Shown one piece after another: positions 1 through 7,891 of a DNA stretch of 48,622 bases. The first letter of the stretch is position 1; each line of letters starts with the position of its first letter. The DNA comes from CAYHYG01 sp964360835. Its GTDB lineage: Bacteria > Patescibacteriota > Patescibacteriia > UBA1558 > 2-01-FULL-52-15. The notes below the pieces were generated by a model. It did no database searches. It worked only from the letters and a program-made list of their open reading frames with translations, and had not been told where the DNA came from. The translations under genes and the position numbers were made by a program. The stretch is from contig CAYHYG010000004.1 in the NCBI GenBank assembly GCA_964360835.1, forward strand, positions 1 to 48,622, read 5' to 3'.

Positions 1-1038
1 GGTCTCGATGACCTCCTAGACATGGTACTCTTGGTAGCTGACATGGGAGATCTGACTGCTGATGACCAAGGAGAAGCCGTCGGTACTGTCATTGAATCAC
101 ATATGGACAGTCACGAAGGTCCGGTGGCTACTGTTTTAATCCAAGCTGGAACTTTACAATGTAATGATCTGGTCAACGTCGGCTCCGTACCCGGAAAAAT
201 CAAAGCTATGAAAACCTGGAAAGGTGAAAATATTACCGCAGCCACCCCAGGTACACCGGTAAAAATTTTGGGTCTCAAGGCTGTACCGCAGTCAGGTGAT
301 TTGTTGAACGTCACTTCTGATAAGAAGGCCTACCGTCAAAGCATGAAACACCTGCCGCAAAACCGCATTGGTCATCAACAAACAGCTACCATAAATAGTA
401 ATGGCTCAGAAGGATCGACCGGCAACATACCGACTATTAATCTGATTATCAAAGCTGATGTGCTTGGCTCACTGGAAGCAATTGAACAATCGTTAATGAA
501 GCTAAACAGCGATAAAGCTCAAGTCAAAATTGTAAAAAAAGGATTAGGTTTTGTAACTGAAGGTGATGTCTTGAGTGCTGACGCTTCTCAGGCTATTCTC
601 ATCTCCTTTCACTTGCACAATGACCGTCAGGTAGAACTGCAAGCTCGTGATAAGAAAGTCGAATATCTGCAATATGACATTATCTATAAACTGTTGGAAG
701 ATATTGAACGCCGTCTCAAAGCCATGATCCTGCCAAATATTGTACTGGACTTCATCGGTAAATTAACTGTCTTAGGAATTTTCCGAGCGACTAAGAATCA
801 GATGATTATCGGTGGTCGGATGACAGAGGGCCGCGTGGCCAACCCATGCAAAGTCAAAGTTTTACGTAATCAGCAGATTATCACTTTCGGTGACTTGGTA
901 ACACTGCAGTCAAATAAAGAAAAAATTACCGAAGCAGTGGCTCCAAGCGAAGTCGGTCTACAGTTCAATGGCGAGCCGGTCATTAAAGAAGGCGATATGT
1001 TAGAATTTTTCTTGGAAAAAAATGAGTCAGCGAACTGA
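1..1038 (+). CDS. infB: Translation initiation factor IF-2, C-terminal part (5' end cut by window edge)
   Basis: IF-2 is the GTPase that brings initiator tRNA to the 30S subunit and promotes subunit joining. The frame is open from base 1 with no start, so about 345 C-terminal residues are present and the G domain lies outside the window. The first residues (GLDDLLDMVLLVADM) match the end of the IF-2 GTPase module, followed by the GPVATVLIQAGTL beta-barrel signature of domain II, a linker, then domain III (IKADVLGSLEAIEQSL) and the fMet-tRNA-binding barrel (GRMTEGRVANPCKVKVLR). It overlaps rbfA by 17 bases, the classical infB-rbfA coupling. The family assignment is secure; nothing in the visible part is abnormal. 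Confidence 0.97.
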   Translation, partial: GLDDLLDMVLLVADMGDLTADDQGEAVGTVIESHMDSHEGPVATVLIQAGTLQCNDLVNVGSVPGKIKAMKTWKGENITAATPGTPVKILGLKAVPQSGDLLNVTSDKKAYRQSMKHLPQNRIGHQQTATINSNGSEGSTGNIPTINLIIKADVLGSLEAIEQSLMKLNSDKAQVKIVKKGLGFVTEGDVLSADASQAILISFHLHNDRQVELQARDKKVEYLQYDIIYKLLEDIERRLKAMILPNIVLDFIGKLTVLGIFRATKNQMIIGGRMTEGRVANPCKVKVLRNQQIITFGDLVTLQSNKEKITEAVAPSEVGLQFNGEPVIKEGDMLEFFLEKNESAN

Positions 1039-1351
1039 ACAAGTAGCCGCCTTACTACAACAAGCAGTCAATGAAATCCTGGTACGCGACTTTGAATCTC
1101 CCAAAGGTTGTCTTGTCACCATCAATCGAGTGGAAGTCACGCCCGATCTGAAACATGCCAAAGTCATGGTCAGCGTTTTACCGGAAAACGTCTCCGGTAC
1201 GGCTCTGTCAGCTTTGCGTAAACAAAGTGGTCACGTCCAGTGGAACCTTCGTCGTAAATTGTCTATGAAATTCGTGCCGCAGATTAGCTGGGAATATGAT
1301 GAGACAAATATAAAACTCGATCGTATTGATCAAGCTCTCCGGAACAGCTAA
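1022..1351 (+). CDS. rbfA: Ribosome-binding factor A
   Basis: RbfA is a single KH-type-domain protein that binds the 30S subunit and helps mature the 5' end of 16S rRNA. The 109-residue product has the expected length. It shows the family pattern: N-terminal helix (RTEQVAALLQQAVNEIL), the strand DLKHAKVMVSVLP, a QWNLRRKL helix, and the end WEYDETNIKLDRIDQAL. The start lies inside the last codons of infB, so translation is probably coupled; no separate Shine-Dalgarno site is visible. An intrinsic terminator follows 12 bases after the stop, ending this operon. Confidence 0.95.
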   Translation: MSQRTEQVAALLQQAVNEILVRDFESPKGCLVTINRVEVTPDLKHAKVMVSVLPENVSGTALSALRKQSGHVQWNLRRKLSMKFVPQISWEYDETNIKLDRIDQALRNS

Positions 1352-1363
1352 CCAAACTTTCTT

Positions 1364-1388
1364 AACCCCGCGTTATGGCGGGGTTTTT
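1364..1388 (+). terminator. Rho-independent terminator after rbfA
   Basis: AACCCCGC pairs with GCGGGGTT around a six-base loop and is followed by a T run. It closes the infB-rbfA unit. Confidence 0.85.
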
Positions 1389-1418
1389 AATCATCCAACT
1401 GACAGCAGATCATCTCTA

Positions 1419-1447
1419 TTGACCATCCGGCCTTTAACCGCTACACT
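1419..1447 (+). promoter_or_regulatory. Sigma70-type promoter of the DHH gene, leaderless
   Basis: TTGACC, 17 bases, TACACT. The predicted transcription start is about 7 bases after the -10 box, at 1454-1456, and the ATG is at 1456, so the message would have essentially no 5' leader. Confidence 0.65.
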
Positions 1448-1455
1448 CTGTTGTT

Positions 1456-2421
1456 ATGCAAAACCACCAGATACAAGCTAAAGTCATCTATGATGCCTGC
1501 CAACGCGCCGTCTCTATCTTGATTATTTCTCATCAATCTCCTGACGGTGATACCTTGGGAGCCGGCACCGCATTGATTGAATACCTGACTTCTCTGGGAA
1601 AGGATGTCTACGCTTTTTGTACAGATCAAATACCACCCTACCTCCAATATTTACCCTACAGTCACCTCTATACTGATAATACCGCTGCTTTTGATCGCGA
1701 ATATGATGTAATTATCGTAGTCGACGCTGGTAGTCTGGAGTATGCGGGAGTAACACAGCACTTAGAAAAACACCACCCCAAAACTCTGACCATAAACATC
1801 GATCATCATCAGACCAATCCTCATTTTGGTGATATCAATCTAGTCATCACGACAGCCAGCTCTACCTGCGAAGTGATCGCGCGTCTACTGAAACATTGGC
1901 GACTGGAGCCAAGTCAACGCATGGCCCAGTCATTACTGACCGGAATCATTACTGACACCAGTGGTCTGCGCAATGCCGCCACCAGTCATCAGACCATTAC
2001 TACTGCTGCCGACTTAGTAAAAGCCGGTGCTGATATCCAACAGCTCTATCGTCAAACGCATCAACAAAAAAGTATCAATCAATTGCGTCTCTGGGGTTTG
2101 GCTTTGTCTCGTCTGAAAATGAACACCCACTATCAGATGGCTGCAACGTACATCCGTCATGAAGATATCCATGAACATGAATTGACGCCCGAGAGTCTGG
2201 AAGGCTTAGCCAACTACCTAGCAGTCCTGTCTGACGCGCGAGTGGTCTTGGTCTTGAAAACCGAACCCGGCATTATCCGTGGTTCATTTCGGACCGTCTT
2301 TGATCATCCAGACGTCAGCATCTTGGCTCAAGCCATGGGTGGTGGAGGACATAAGAAAGCGGCCGCTTTTCGAATATCGGGTGATTTACAAATTACTGAC
2401 ACTGGCTGGAATGTTGTCTAA
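1456..2421 (+). CDS. DHH/DHHA1 phosphoesterase, NrnA-like (oligoribonuclease / pAp phosphatase)
   Basis: Proteins of this family are Mn-dependent phosphoesterases that degrade nanoRNAs or cyclic dinucleotide products, and some dephosphorylate pAp. Over 321 residues, the usual NrnA length, I see motif I SHQSPDGDTLG (residues 25-35), the VVDAG motif with Asp90, the name-giving DHH at 116-118, and Asp167 in GIITDTSG. The C-terminal DHHA1 substrate-binding domain has the glycine-rich GGGGH at 295-299. All metal ligands appear intact. In many genomes this gene follows infB-rbfA, which supports the NrnA assignment over RecJ. It has its own promoter directly upstream and no Shine-Dalgarno site. The exact substrate cannot be read from sequence. 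Confidence 0.88.
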   Translation: MQNHQIQAKVIYDACQRAVSILIISHQSPDGDTLGAGTALIEYLTSLGKDVYAFCTDQIPPYLQYLPYSHLYTDNTAAFDREYDVIIVVDAGSLEYAGVTQHLEKHHPKTLTINIDHHQTNPHFGDINLVITTASSTCEVIARLLKHWRLEPSQRMAQSLLTGIITDTSGLRNAATSHQTITTAADLVKAGADIQQLYRQTHQQKSINQLRLWGLALSRLKMNTHYQMAATYIRHEDIHEHELTPESLEGLANYLAVLSDARVVLVLKTEPGIIRGSFRTVFDHPDVSILAQAMGGGGHKKAAAFRISGDLQITDTGWNVV

Positions 2422-2460
2422 TCTTGACCAACTAGACGCATCTATGATAAATCTAGGAAA

Positions 2461-2485
2461 AGGACAGGTCTCGACCTGTCTCTAC
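2461..2485. repeat. Dispersed palindrome family A, copy 1 (diverged)
   Basis: GACAGGT and ACCTGTC flank CTCG and are followed by TCTACAAATA. It is an imperfect copy of the palindrome seen at 28799-28826 and 30341-30364. It lies between the DHH gene and clpP. Confidence 0.75.
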
Positions 2486-2548
2486 AAATACAAAAAAACT
2501 CTTCCCAACTTCTAATCTCTAACTTCAAACTCTCAACTTCTCATTCAT

Positions 2549-3133
2549 ATGAATCTGATCCCTACCGTCATTGACAAATCAACCTACGGCGAACGTGCCT
2601 ACGATATTTACTCACGCCTACTAAAAGAACGAATTATCTTTCTTGGCAGTGATATTGATGAAAATATTAGCAATAGCATTGTAGCTCAATTACTTTTCTT
2701 ATCCTCCCAAAGTGATGTCAAGGACATCAAAATGTATATCAACTCACCCGGGGGCTCAGTTACCGATGGTCTAGCCATCTACGATACTATGCAGTACATC
2801 AAACCTGATGTCTCCACTATTTGCATCGGCATGGCAGCCAGTATGGCAGCGATTTTACTTTCTGCCGGAGCCAAGGGCAAACGCTTTGCTTTACCAAATT
2901 CTGAAATATTGATTCATCAACCTATGGGCGGTACGCAAGGACAAGCGGCAGACATCAAGATCCGGGCTGAGCATATGCTCAAGCTCAAAGACCGTCTCAA
3001 TCTAATACTCAAATCCCACACCGGACAAAGATTGGATAAAATCGAAAAAGATACAGACCGTGATTATTTTATGACTGCTCCAGAAGCTATGCAATACGGT
3101 CTGGTTGATAAAGTTATTTCCAAAGCTCCTTAG
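2549..3133 (+). CDS. clpP: ATP-dependent Clp protease proteolytic subunit
   Basis: ClpP is the serine peptidase that forms the two-ring degradation chamber fed by Clp ATPases. The 194-residue product has the normal length for a processed-type ClpP. The catalytic triad is visible: Ser98 in GMAASMAA, His123 in LIHQPMGG and Asp172 in DRDYFM. The oxyanion-hole glycines in YINSPGGSVTDG and the handle helix are present. No partner ATPase is in the window. No strong Shine-Dalgarno site precedes the ATG; the 130-base upstream gap carries a palindromic repeat. Confidence 0.96.
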   Translation: MNLIPTVIDKSTYGERAYDIYSRLLKERIIFLGSDIDENISNSIVAQLLFLSSQSDVKDIKMYINSPGGSVTDGLAIYDTMQYIKPDVSTICIGMAASMAAILLSAGAKGKRFALPNSEILIHQPMGGTQGQAADIKIRAEHMLKLKDRLNLILKSHTGQRLDKIEKDTDRDYFMTAPEAMQYGLVDKVISKAP

Positions 3134-3166
3134 ATCTGTCTCACACCCACACCCTAGAGGTGCATC

Positions 3167-3388
3167 GTGCGAAAACTCAAATCCCGTCTGGCGCGAAAAA
3201 TTCGCGTTATGTGGCATCATGCTCAACACCGACATGGCCGTGAAATGTTAGCCGGGACAGTGGGAATTCTTCTCGGTTGTCTGACCATCGGTATCGCCCT
3301 GAGAGGCAATTCGCTCCATATCATTGGTCCTTTGGCCAGTTTTTCACTGGCCATCTGTGGTTTAACCCACTACTTCTCACGGAGGTGA
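3167..3388 (+). CDS. Small two-helix membrane protein, unknown function
   Basis: I do not recognise this 73-residue protein. It starts at GTG with AGAGG six bases upstream. The N-terminal 30 residues are strongly basic and His-rich (MRKLKSRLARKIR, then HHAQHRHGRE). Two hydrophobic stretches follow (about residues 31-45 and 51-68), suggesting an inner-membrane protein with a cytoplasmic basic tail. It is followed after three bases by another small membrane protein with a strong ribosome-binding site, so the pair is probably translated together. The reading frame is supported mainly by the ribosome-binding site and the pairing. Confidence 0.55.
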   Translation: MRKLKSRLARKIRVMWHHAQHRHGREMLAGTVGILLGCLTIGIALRGNSLHIIGPLASFSLAICGLTHYFSRR

Positions 3389-3391
3389 ATA

Positions 3392-3547
3392 ATGGAACAA
3401 TTCCTGCTGATAGCATCACAAGAAGAGCTGATGCGCAGTCCAATGATCAGATGGATCATTGGCATCGTCATGGCTGGTATGGTAATTATCTACGTCATCA
3501 TGACTGTGGCTATTTATCTCAAGAAGAAACCACCGGATCAACAATAG
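3392..3547 (+). CDS. 51-residue single-pass membrane protein, unknown
   Basis: This short frame starts at ATG 3392 with a near-ideal ribosome-binding site, GGAGGTGAAT, just upstream, overlapping the end of the previous gene. The product begins MEQFLLIASQEEL, has one transmembrane helix of about 23 residues (IIGIVMAGMVIIYVIMTVAI) and ends in a short basic-polar tail KKKPPDQQ. An intrinsic terminator begins two bases after the stop, so this is the last gene of the little operon. Function is unknown; the ribosome-binding site and terminator spacing make it likely to be a real gene. Confidence 0.6.
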   Translation: MEQFLLIASQEELMRSPMIRWIIGIVMAGMVIIYVIMTVAIYLKKKPPDQQ

Positions 3548-3549
3548 CA

Positions 3550-3582
3550 GAAGCCGCCTATCCCCGCAGGCGGCTTCATCAT
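3550..3582 (+). terminator. Rho-independent terminator after the small membrane proteins
   Basis: GAAGCCGCCT pairs with AGGCGGCTTC around an eight-base loop and is followed by ATCATTT. The stem is strong but the U tract is short. Confidence 0.75.
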
Positions 3583-3599
3583 TTGTGTATAAATATCTC

Positions 3600-3627
3600 T
3601 TGCCTAAAATTCTATAGTCTATATACT
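3600..3627 (+). promoter_or_regulatory. Candidate promoter of the lipoprotein gene
   Basis: TTGCCT, 16 bases, TATACT, about 60 bases upstream of the lipoprotein ATG and just after a terminator. Confidence 0.45.
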
Positions 3628-3687
3628 TCAGATGAAAAACAGGGTTCGCAAAGCGCGGCCTTGTTCTTTTTATATCTGGAGGTAACG

Positions 3688-4290
3688 ATGACGAAAATTC
3701 TGAAACCACTGGTCTGGCTGACGTTTTTGCTGCTCAGCGCTTGCAGTCAGAACCTCAGCCAACCAAAGGTATATCAACCGACGGTACAACCAGTAGCCAT
3801 GACGGCTGACCATCGGCAGTTACAACAGCGACTGTCGATGCTGCCACAAATTCTCGGCTGGCAAGAATGGGATCGGCTGTGGGAGGTACAGAGCAATGAT
3901 CAGCGTCTGCTGGTCGTGCCCTTAGAAGCTGAAGATGAAGCGCGCTTTATCCTGATCGACCTTGATCAGACATCTGTCTCAGTCTGTATCCTTGGTTTTG
4001 GTGTGGCTGAGGAAGCTGGCGATCCTGATTTTAGCGGCTGGCTCTGGCTCTATGACCTAGAGACCGGAATGCGCAACCTCAGTCGCCGTTATGTTTCTGG
4101 AGTGTTGACCTCTAGTGATCTACCGCCGAGTGACAGTCGATTACTGTTGCCTCTAACAGCCAATCAGGATTGCCTGGTGACCAGCACCGTAGCGCCACCA
4201 CCTTTGCCAGCAAACTTTTATCAACTTGAGTGGCAGACTAGGCTCGAGCGGCTAGCTCCCTATCTGCTATCGCTGACGGATTGTTGGTAA
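3688..4290 (+). CDS. Lipoprotein, unknown function
   Basis: The 200-residue product begins MTKILKPLVWLTFLLLSAC, a lipoprotein signal with lipobox LSAC, so lipidation at Cys19 is predicted; LspA is encoded at 14.5 kb. I start it at ATG 3688 because CTGGAGG lies a few bases upstream and the signal peptide begins there; the longer upstream frame only reads through the terminator. The mature part has Trp- and Leu-rich segments and no recognised domain or catalytic motif. The run APPPLPANF near residue 170 may be a linker. A strong terminator follows the stop at once, so it is a single-gene unit. Confidence 0.75.
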   Translation: MTKILKPLVWLTFLLLSACSQNLSQPKVYQPTVQPVAMTADHRQLQQRLSMLPQILGWQEWDRLWEVQSNDQRLLVVPLEAEDEARFILIDLDQTSVSVCILGFGVAEEAGDPDFSGWLWLYDLETGMRNLSRRYVSGVLTSSDLPPSDSRLLLPLTANQDCLVTSTVAPPPLPANFYQLEWQTRLERLAPYLLSLTDCW

Positions 4291-4297
4291 ACAAATT

Positions 4298-4332
4298 CCC
4301 CCGCCACGTTTAACGTGGCGGGGGTTTTCTTT
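4298..4332 (+). terminator. Rho-independent terminator built on a CCACGTT/AACGTGG palindrome
   Basis: CCCCCGCCACGTT pairs with AACGTGGCGGGGG across a minimal loop and is followed by TTTTCTTTTT. The core recurs at other places in the window (see findings). Confidence 0.85.
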
Positions 4333-4374
4333 TTCCTGATGAGACATCTAGCATAGTGAAAACTAGTTTCATCT

Positions 4375-4809
4375 TCATCCCTGTCTGATCAGATCTTTGA
4401 TAAGAGCGGCTAGCGCCTGGACTATCCGGTCGGCAGTCCAGAAACGCGAGTAGCCTTTCTTGAAGTAAAGCTGCTCCCGTTCCGGCGGCAAAACCTCATC
4501 GGAGCAAATGATAATGCGCGGACGGAGACTCGGATTGATAGCCTCAGCTCGTAGGAGACTGGCACTACCGTGATCGACAATCAGCCCGCAGAGGTATTGC
4601 TTCCTCTTGGTGCTGCGCTGCAGATCAGAGATCTCGCTACGATTGGGGCGTGATTCGTCCCACTGAACTTCGTTCTCGGTCGGCCAGTCAAATCTGACCT
4701 CACACAGGTCATGCAGACAGTTAGTAACTGTAGCGACATCAACCATGGACAGACAGTTATGATGACAAAGAACTAGGACCACCCTCAGCTTATCTTTCGT
4801 TTCAGACAT
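4375..4809 (-). CDS. Hypothetical protein, possibly a degenerate receiver-like fold
   Basis: The 144-residue soluble protein starts at ATG 4809 with GGAGGG seven bases upstream and has a consensus promoter behind it, so it is well supported as a gene. It begins KLRVVLVLCHHNCLS, a hydrophobic strand followed by a Cys/His-rich turn. Later there are strands LCGLIVDHGSA and PRIIICSDEV and a final helix IVQALAALIKDLI. This alternation and length recall a CheY-like receiver domain, but the acidic cluster and the conserved Lys cannot be assigned, so the similarity is only a guess. It is convergent with the lipoprotein gene. Confidence 0.7.
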   Translation of the reverse strand: MSETKDKLRVVLVLCHHNCLSMVDVATVTNCLHDLCEVRFDWPTENEVQWDESRPNRSEISDLQRSTKRKQYLCGLIVDHGSASLLRAEAINPSLRPRIIICSDEVLPPEREQLYFKKGYSRFWTADRIVQALAALIKDLIRQG

Positions 4810-4850
4810 GGCACCCTCCGTGAAAGTAAAACCTCTGATAGAATCCTGTG

Positions 4851-4879
4851 ACTATACGAACTATACCATCAGCTGTCAA
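4851..4879 (-). promoter_or_regulatory. Consensus promoter of the 4375-4809 gene
   Basis: On the minus strand: TTGACA, 17 bases, TATAGT. The leader would be about 35 bases and includes the GGAGGG ribosome-binding site. Confidence 0.75.
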
Positions 4880-4886
4880 TCGGTAC

Positions 4887-4916
4887 TTGCCAGCCAAGTC
4901 AAGGCCATGCTAGTAT
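4887..4916 (+). promoter_or_regulatory. Promoter facing rny
   Basis: TTGCCA, 18 bases, TAGTAT with an extended -10 (TGC directly before the box). It lies about 210 bases before rny and is divergent from the promoter at 4851-4879. Confidence 0.55.
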
Positions 4917-4922
4917 GCAGGC

Positions 4923-5092
4923 GCTAAATCCTCTCTGTAGTCAAGGAGAAATTTAGCTAATATAAGCATAAATCTGTCCGCTGGTTCTGAAAGCTTAACG
5001 GTTGAGTCCTATGATCAATTACCCCGGTTTTATCTCTGGTAATCTCCAACTAAACTCTCACCCTAGCAGTCTCTAAGGTCTGCGTTTTTTGC
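4923..5092 (+). ncRNA. Candidate leader RNA or small RNA upstream of rny
   Basis: The stretch between the rny-facing promoter and rny has no open frame but is structured. GCTAAAT/ATTTAGC close a hairpin near its start, ATTACC/GGTAAT form a second, and a terminator-like hairpin (GCAG...CTGC followed by GTTTTTTGC, 5066-5090) ends it 34 bases before the rny ATG. It could be a premature-termination leader controlling RNase Y or a free RNA of about 170 bases. The stem at 5066 is short and carries a mismatch, so this is tentative. Confidence 0.35.
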
Positions 5093-5125
5093 TTTCCGCC
5101 TCGGGCAGAATCTAATTATCTGCCT

Positions 5126-6640
5126 ATGAGTCTATTGTATCCAATTATCGCTTTGGTCATTGGTGGTGTGGCTGGTTTTGCCCTCAAAAAGTTCTTGGGT
5201 CAAAACGCCGTCAACTCCGCTGAACATCGGGCCCACGAGCTTCTGGAAGAAGCCAAAAATAAACAAAAGCAAATCCTACTGGAAAGTAAGGATCAGGCTT
5301 TAAAAGTAATCGAAGAAGCCAAGCAGGACGAACGTCAACGCCGCAAAGAAATCCAGGATCTCCAGGATCATTTGCAGAAACGCGAAACTATGTTTGACAC
5401 CAAGATTTTGGAATTTGAAAGTAAGCAGCAAAAGCTCTATGACCAACTGGAGAAAATGGAGCAGGCCAAAGAAGAAGTTAAAAAAATCCGCGAAGAGCAG
5501 CTGGCAAAGCTAGAAAAAATTGCCGGCTTGAAACAGGAGGAAGCCAAAACCGTCCTGATTACCAACGTGGAAACTCGTATGCAAGACGAACTGCTGGCTC
5601 GCATGCGTAAATTGGAAGTGCAATCACAAGATGATCTGGAGAATCGTGCGCGCACAATCTTGTCTACGGTGATGCAACGTGTGGCTAGCACTCATACAGC
5701 TGAGAGCACAACCTTAATCGTGCCGCTGCCGAACGATGAAATGAAAGGACGTATCATTGGTCGAGAAGGACGTAATATTAAGACTATCGAACAGCTGACC
5801 GGTGTCGAAATTGTGGTTGACGACACGCCAGAAAGCATCATGATCTCCGGTTTCAATCCTATCCGCCGTCATCTAGCCAAACGCGTGCTGGAGAAATTGA
5901 TGGCCGACGGTCGTATTCATCCGGCCCGCATTGAAGAGGTGGTAGCACAAGCCAAAAAAGATATGGTCAATGATATTACCAAGTCTGGTGAAGAGGCCGC
6001 CTATGAAGCCGGTGTTATCGGGCTGGATCCAAAATTGATCCAGATACTCGGTCGTCTCAAATATCGTACCAGCTACGGTCAAAATCAGTTGCGACACGCT
6101 CTAGAGGTTTGCCACATTTCAACTTTGCTAGCGCAGGAGCTCAAAGCTGACGTCGGCGTCTGTCGTAAGGGAGGGTTGCTCCATGATATTGGTAAAGCTC
6201 TAGACCATGAAATTCAAGGTGGACACCCTGAAATTGGTTATGATTTGATGAAAAAATTTGGTTTACCAGAAGAAGTCGCCTACCTGGCTATCGCCCATCA
6301 TGAAGACAGCCCCAAGACCCTAGAGGGTGTCATTTGTAAGGTAGCTGACGCTATCTCCGGTGCTCGACCAGGAGCGCGTCGCGACAGTCATGAGAATTAC
6401 ATTCAACGTCTCGAAGAATTAGAAGGCTTAGCCAACTCATTTGAAGGCGTAGAGAAAACCTACGCCATCCAAGCTGGTCGTGAGATCAGAGTCTTTGTCA
6501 GCCCGGAAGCTATGGATGATTACAAGATGAAAACATTAGCTCGCGATATCGCCAGCAAGATTGAAGATGAATTGAAATATCCTGGCGAAATTAAAGTTAC
6601 CGTAATTAGAGAAAAGAGAATTGTTGAATATGCTCGCTAA
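5126..6640 (+). CDS. rny: Ribonuclease Y
   Basis: RNase Y is a membrane-anchored endoribonuclease that starts mRNA decay. The 504-residue product matches the usual length and order: one N-terminal transmembrane helix (LLYPIIALVIGGVAGFAL), a long charged coiled coil to about residue 175, a KH RNA-binding domain (MKGRIIGREGRNIKTIEQLTG), and an HD domain with the catalytic HD at residues 353-354 in LLHDIGKALDHE. The second histidine pair is in AIAHHEDS. All catalytic elements are intact. It overlaps the following YmdB-type gene, a pairing also known in Firmicutes. No strong ribosome-binding site is seen. Confidence 0.97.
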   Translation: MSLLYPIIALVIGGVAGFALKKFLGQNAVNSAEHRAHELLEEAKNKQKQILLESKDQALKVIEEAKQDERQRRKEIQDLQDHLQKRETMFDTKILEFESKQQKLYDQLEKMEQAKEEVKKIREEQLAKLEKIAGLKQEEAKTVLITNVETRMQDELLARMRKLEVQSQDDLENRARTILSTVMQRVASTHTAESTTLIVPLPNDEMKGRIIGREGRNIKTIEQLTGVEIVVDDTPESIMISGFNPIRRHLAKRVLEKLMADGRIHPARIEEVVAQAKKDMVNDITKSGEEAAYEAGVIGLDPKLIQILGRLKYRTSYGQNQLRHALEVCHISTLLAQELKADVGVCRKGGLLHDIGKALDHEIQGGHPEIGYDLMKKFGLPEEVAYLAIAHHEDSPKTLEGVICKVADAISGARPGARRDSHENYIQRLEELEGLANSFEGVEKTYAIQAGREIRVFVSPEAMDDYKMKTLARDIASKIEDELKYPGEIKVTVIREKRIVEYAR

Positions 6641-7436
6641 ACCAATACGCATCCTTTTTTTCGGTGATGTCGTCGGCAAGATTGGCCGCCGAGCCGTGAC
6701 TGCTATCTTGCCCCAGTGGCAAAAGAAATATAAACCTGACTTAGTAATTGCCAACGTAGAAAATTTGGCTCATGGTAAAGGAGTGACCGAGAGGACGTTG
6801 CAAGAATTAAAATCAGCCGGCATCAATATCTTCACCGGTGGTAATCATATCTGGTCCAAAGATGATCCTAGTAGCGAAGCGATCCAAGCAAACTATGTAC
6901 TAGCGCTTCCTGCAAATGATCCGCAGACTCCTGTGACACATCGTTGGCAGACTATTCCGGTGGGTGAACAGGAGTTATATCTGCTGTCGATGCTAGGTCA
7001 GTTCCAGATGGAAGGAGAGAATATTCGTAATCCATTCCACGAATTTGATGAGCTGTATGAAACCATGGAAAAACCTAAATTACTTCTGGTTGATTTCCAT
7101 GCTGAAGCCACCAGTGAGAAAGTTGCCTTTGGGCTCTACCTCGATGGTCGAGCTTCTGCCGTCCTCGGTACTCATACTCATGTTCCCACAGCCGATGGAC
7201 GAATATTACCAGGGCAGACGGGATATCTTTCTGACCTCGGTATGGTCGGTGGACTCAATACGGTCCTCGGCGTCAAAGCGGAAATCATCATAAATCGCTT
7301 CAAACAGAGCGGCATTACCTCTTTTGACTGGCCCGATGACGGTCCAGCCGAAATAAACGCCTGTGTCCTAGAGCTTGACCCTACAACTGGGCACTGTTTG
7401 CGTCTTGAGCCGATTCACGCTACTATAACTATATAA
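6630..7436 (+). CDS. ymdB: YmdB-type metallophosphoesterase (2',3'-cyclic-nucleotide phosphodiesterase family)
   Basis: Members are dinuclear-metal phosphodiesterases. In Bacillus the orthologue hydrolyses 2',3'-cAMP, follows rny and affects biofilm and motility. I take ATG 6630 rather than the upstream TTG because it gives the family-like start MLAKPIRILFFGDVVG. Metal-binding motifs are visible: GDVVGKIGRR, ANVENLAHGKG, GGNHIW, VDFHAEAT and LGTHTHVPTAD. Length, 268 residues, is typical. It overlaps the rny stop by 11 bases, so the two are translationally coupled. The biological role in this organism is inferred. Confidence 0.9.
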   Translation: MLAKPIRILFFGDVVGKIGRRAVTAILPQWQKKYKPDLVIANVENLAHGKGVTERTLQELKSAGINIFTGGNHIWSKDDPSSEAIQANYVLALPANDPQTPVTHRWQTIPVGEQELYLLSMLGQFQMEGENIRNPFHEFDELYETMEKPKLLLVDFHAEATSEKVAFGLYLDGRASAVLGTHTHVPTADGRILPGQTGYLSDLGMVGGLNTVLGVKAEIIINRFKQSGITSFDWPDDGPAEINACVLELDPTTGHCLRLEPIHATITI

Positions 7437-7471
7437 TAATTAGCTCACCTTCCGGTGATAAAGCAATTACT

Positions 7472-7753
7472 ATGAATAAAGCTGAACTCTGCGAGCAGAT
7501 TGCGGCCAAGCTCGGCTCCAACAAGAAAGAAGTAGAACAAGTCCTCGATATTTTCGAAGAGACTGTTATTAACACTCTCAAGGCCAAACAAGAAGTGACG
7601 CTGACTGGTTTTGGCACCTTTTCGGCCAAAGAACGTTCCAGTCGCATGGGTGTTAATCCCCAGAATCCAACTGAACGTATCCAGATTCCGGCGGTAACCA
7701 TTCCCAAATTCAAAGCTGGCAAAGGATTGAAAGACGCTCTCAAAGCTTCCTAA
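7472..7753 (+). CDS. hup: HU/IHF-family nucleoid protein
   Basis: HU proteins are small dimeric DNA-bending proteins. The 93 residues show the helical base MNKAELCEQIAAKLG, the signature LTGFGTFSAKERSSRMGVNP, and the beta-arm tip region NPQNPTERIQIPA with the intercalating Pro. The C-terminal helix PKFKAGKGLKDAL is complete. It lies 36 bases after the YmdB-type gene and probably shares its transcript. A terminator follows at 16 bases. HU versus IHF subunit cannot be decided, but a single copy without a partner favours HU. Confidence 0.93.
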   Translation: MNKAELCEQIAAKLGSNKKEVEQVLDIFEETVINTLKAKQEVTLTGFGTFSAKERSSRMGVNPQNPTERIQIPAVTIPKFKAGKGLKDALKAS

Positions 7754-7768
7754 ATTATTGCAAAAAAT

Positions 7769-7796
7769 AAGGTCAGTGACCTTGTTTTTTATTTCC
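7769..7796 (+). terminator. Rho-independent terminator after the HU gene
   Basis: AAGGT/ACCTT stem around CAGTG with A-rich upstream and GTTTTTTATTT downstream; the flanking A and T runs extend the stem. Confidence 0.7.
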
Positions 7797-7891
7797 TCAA
7801 TCAGAATCGAATATCTGAGGTTACGTTGCCCGCAAGCAGTTTAATTACGTAACAGCCCAAACAGACAGCGATGTGGGTGATATTAGATAAA

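Noticed and set aside
3277..3687. Long upstream extension of the lipoprotein frame
   Set aside because: It crosses a terminator and two small genes; the signal peptide and ribosome-binding site both point to ATG 3688.
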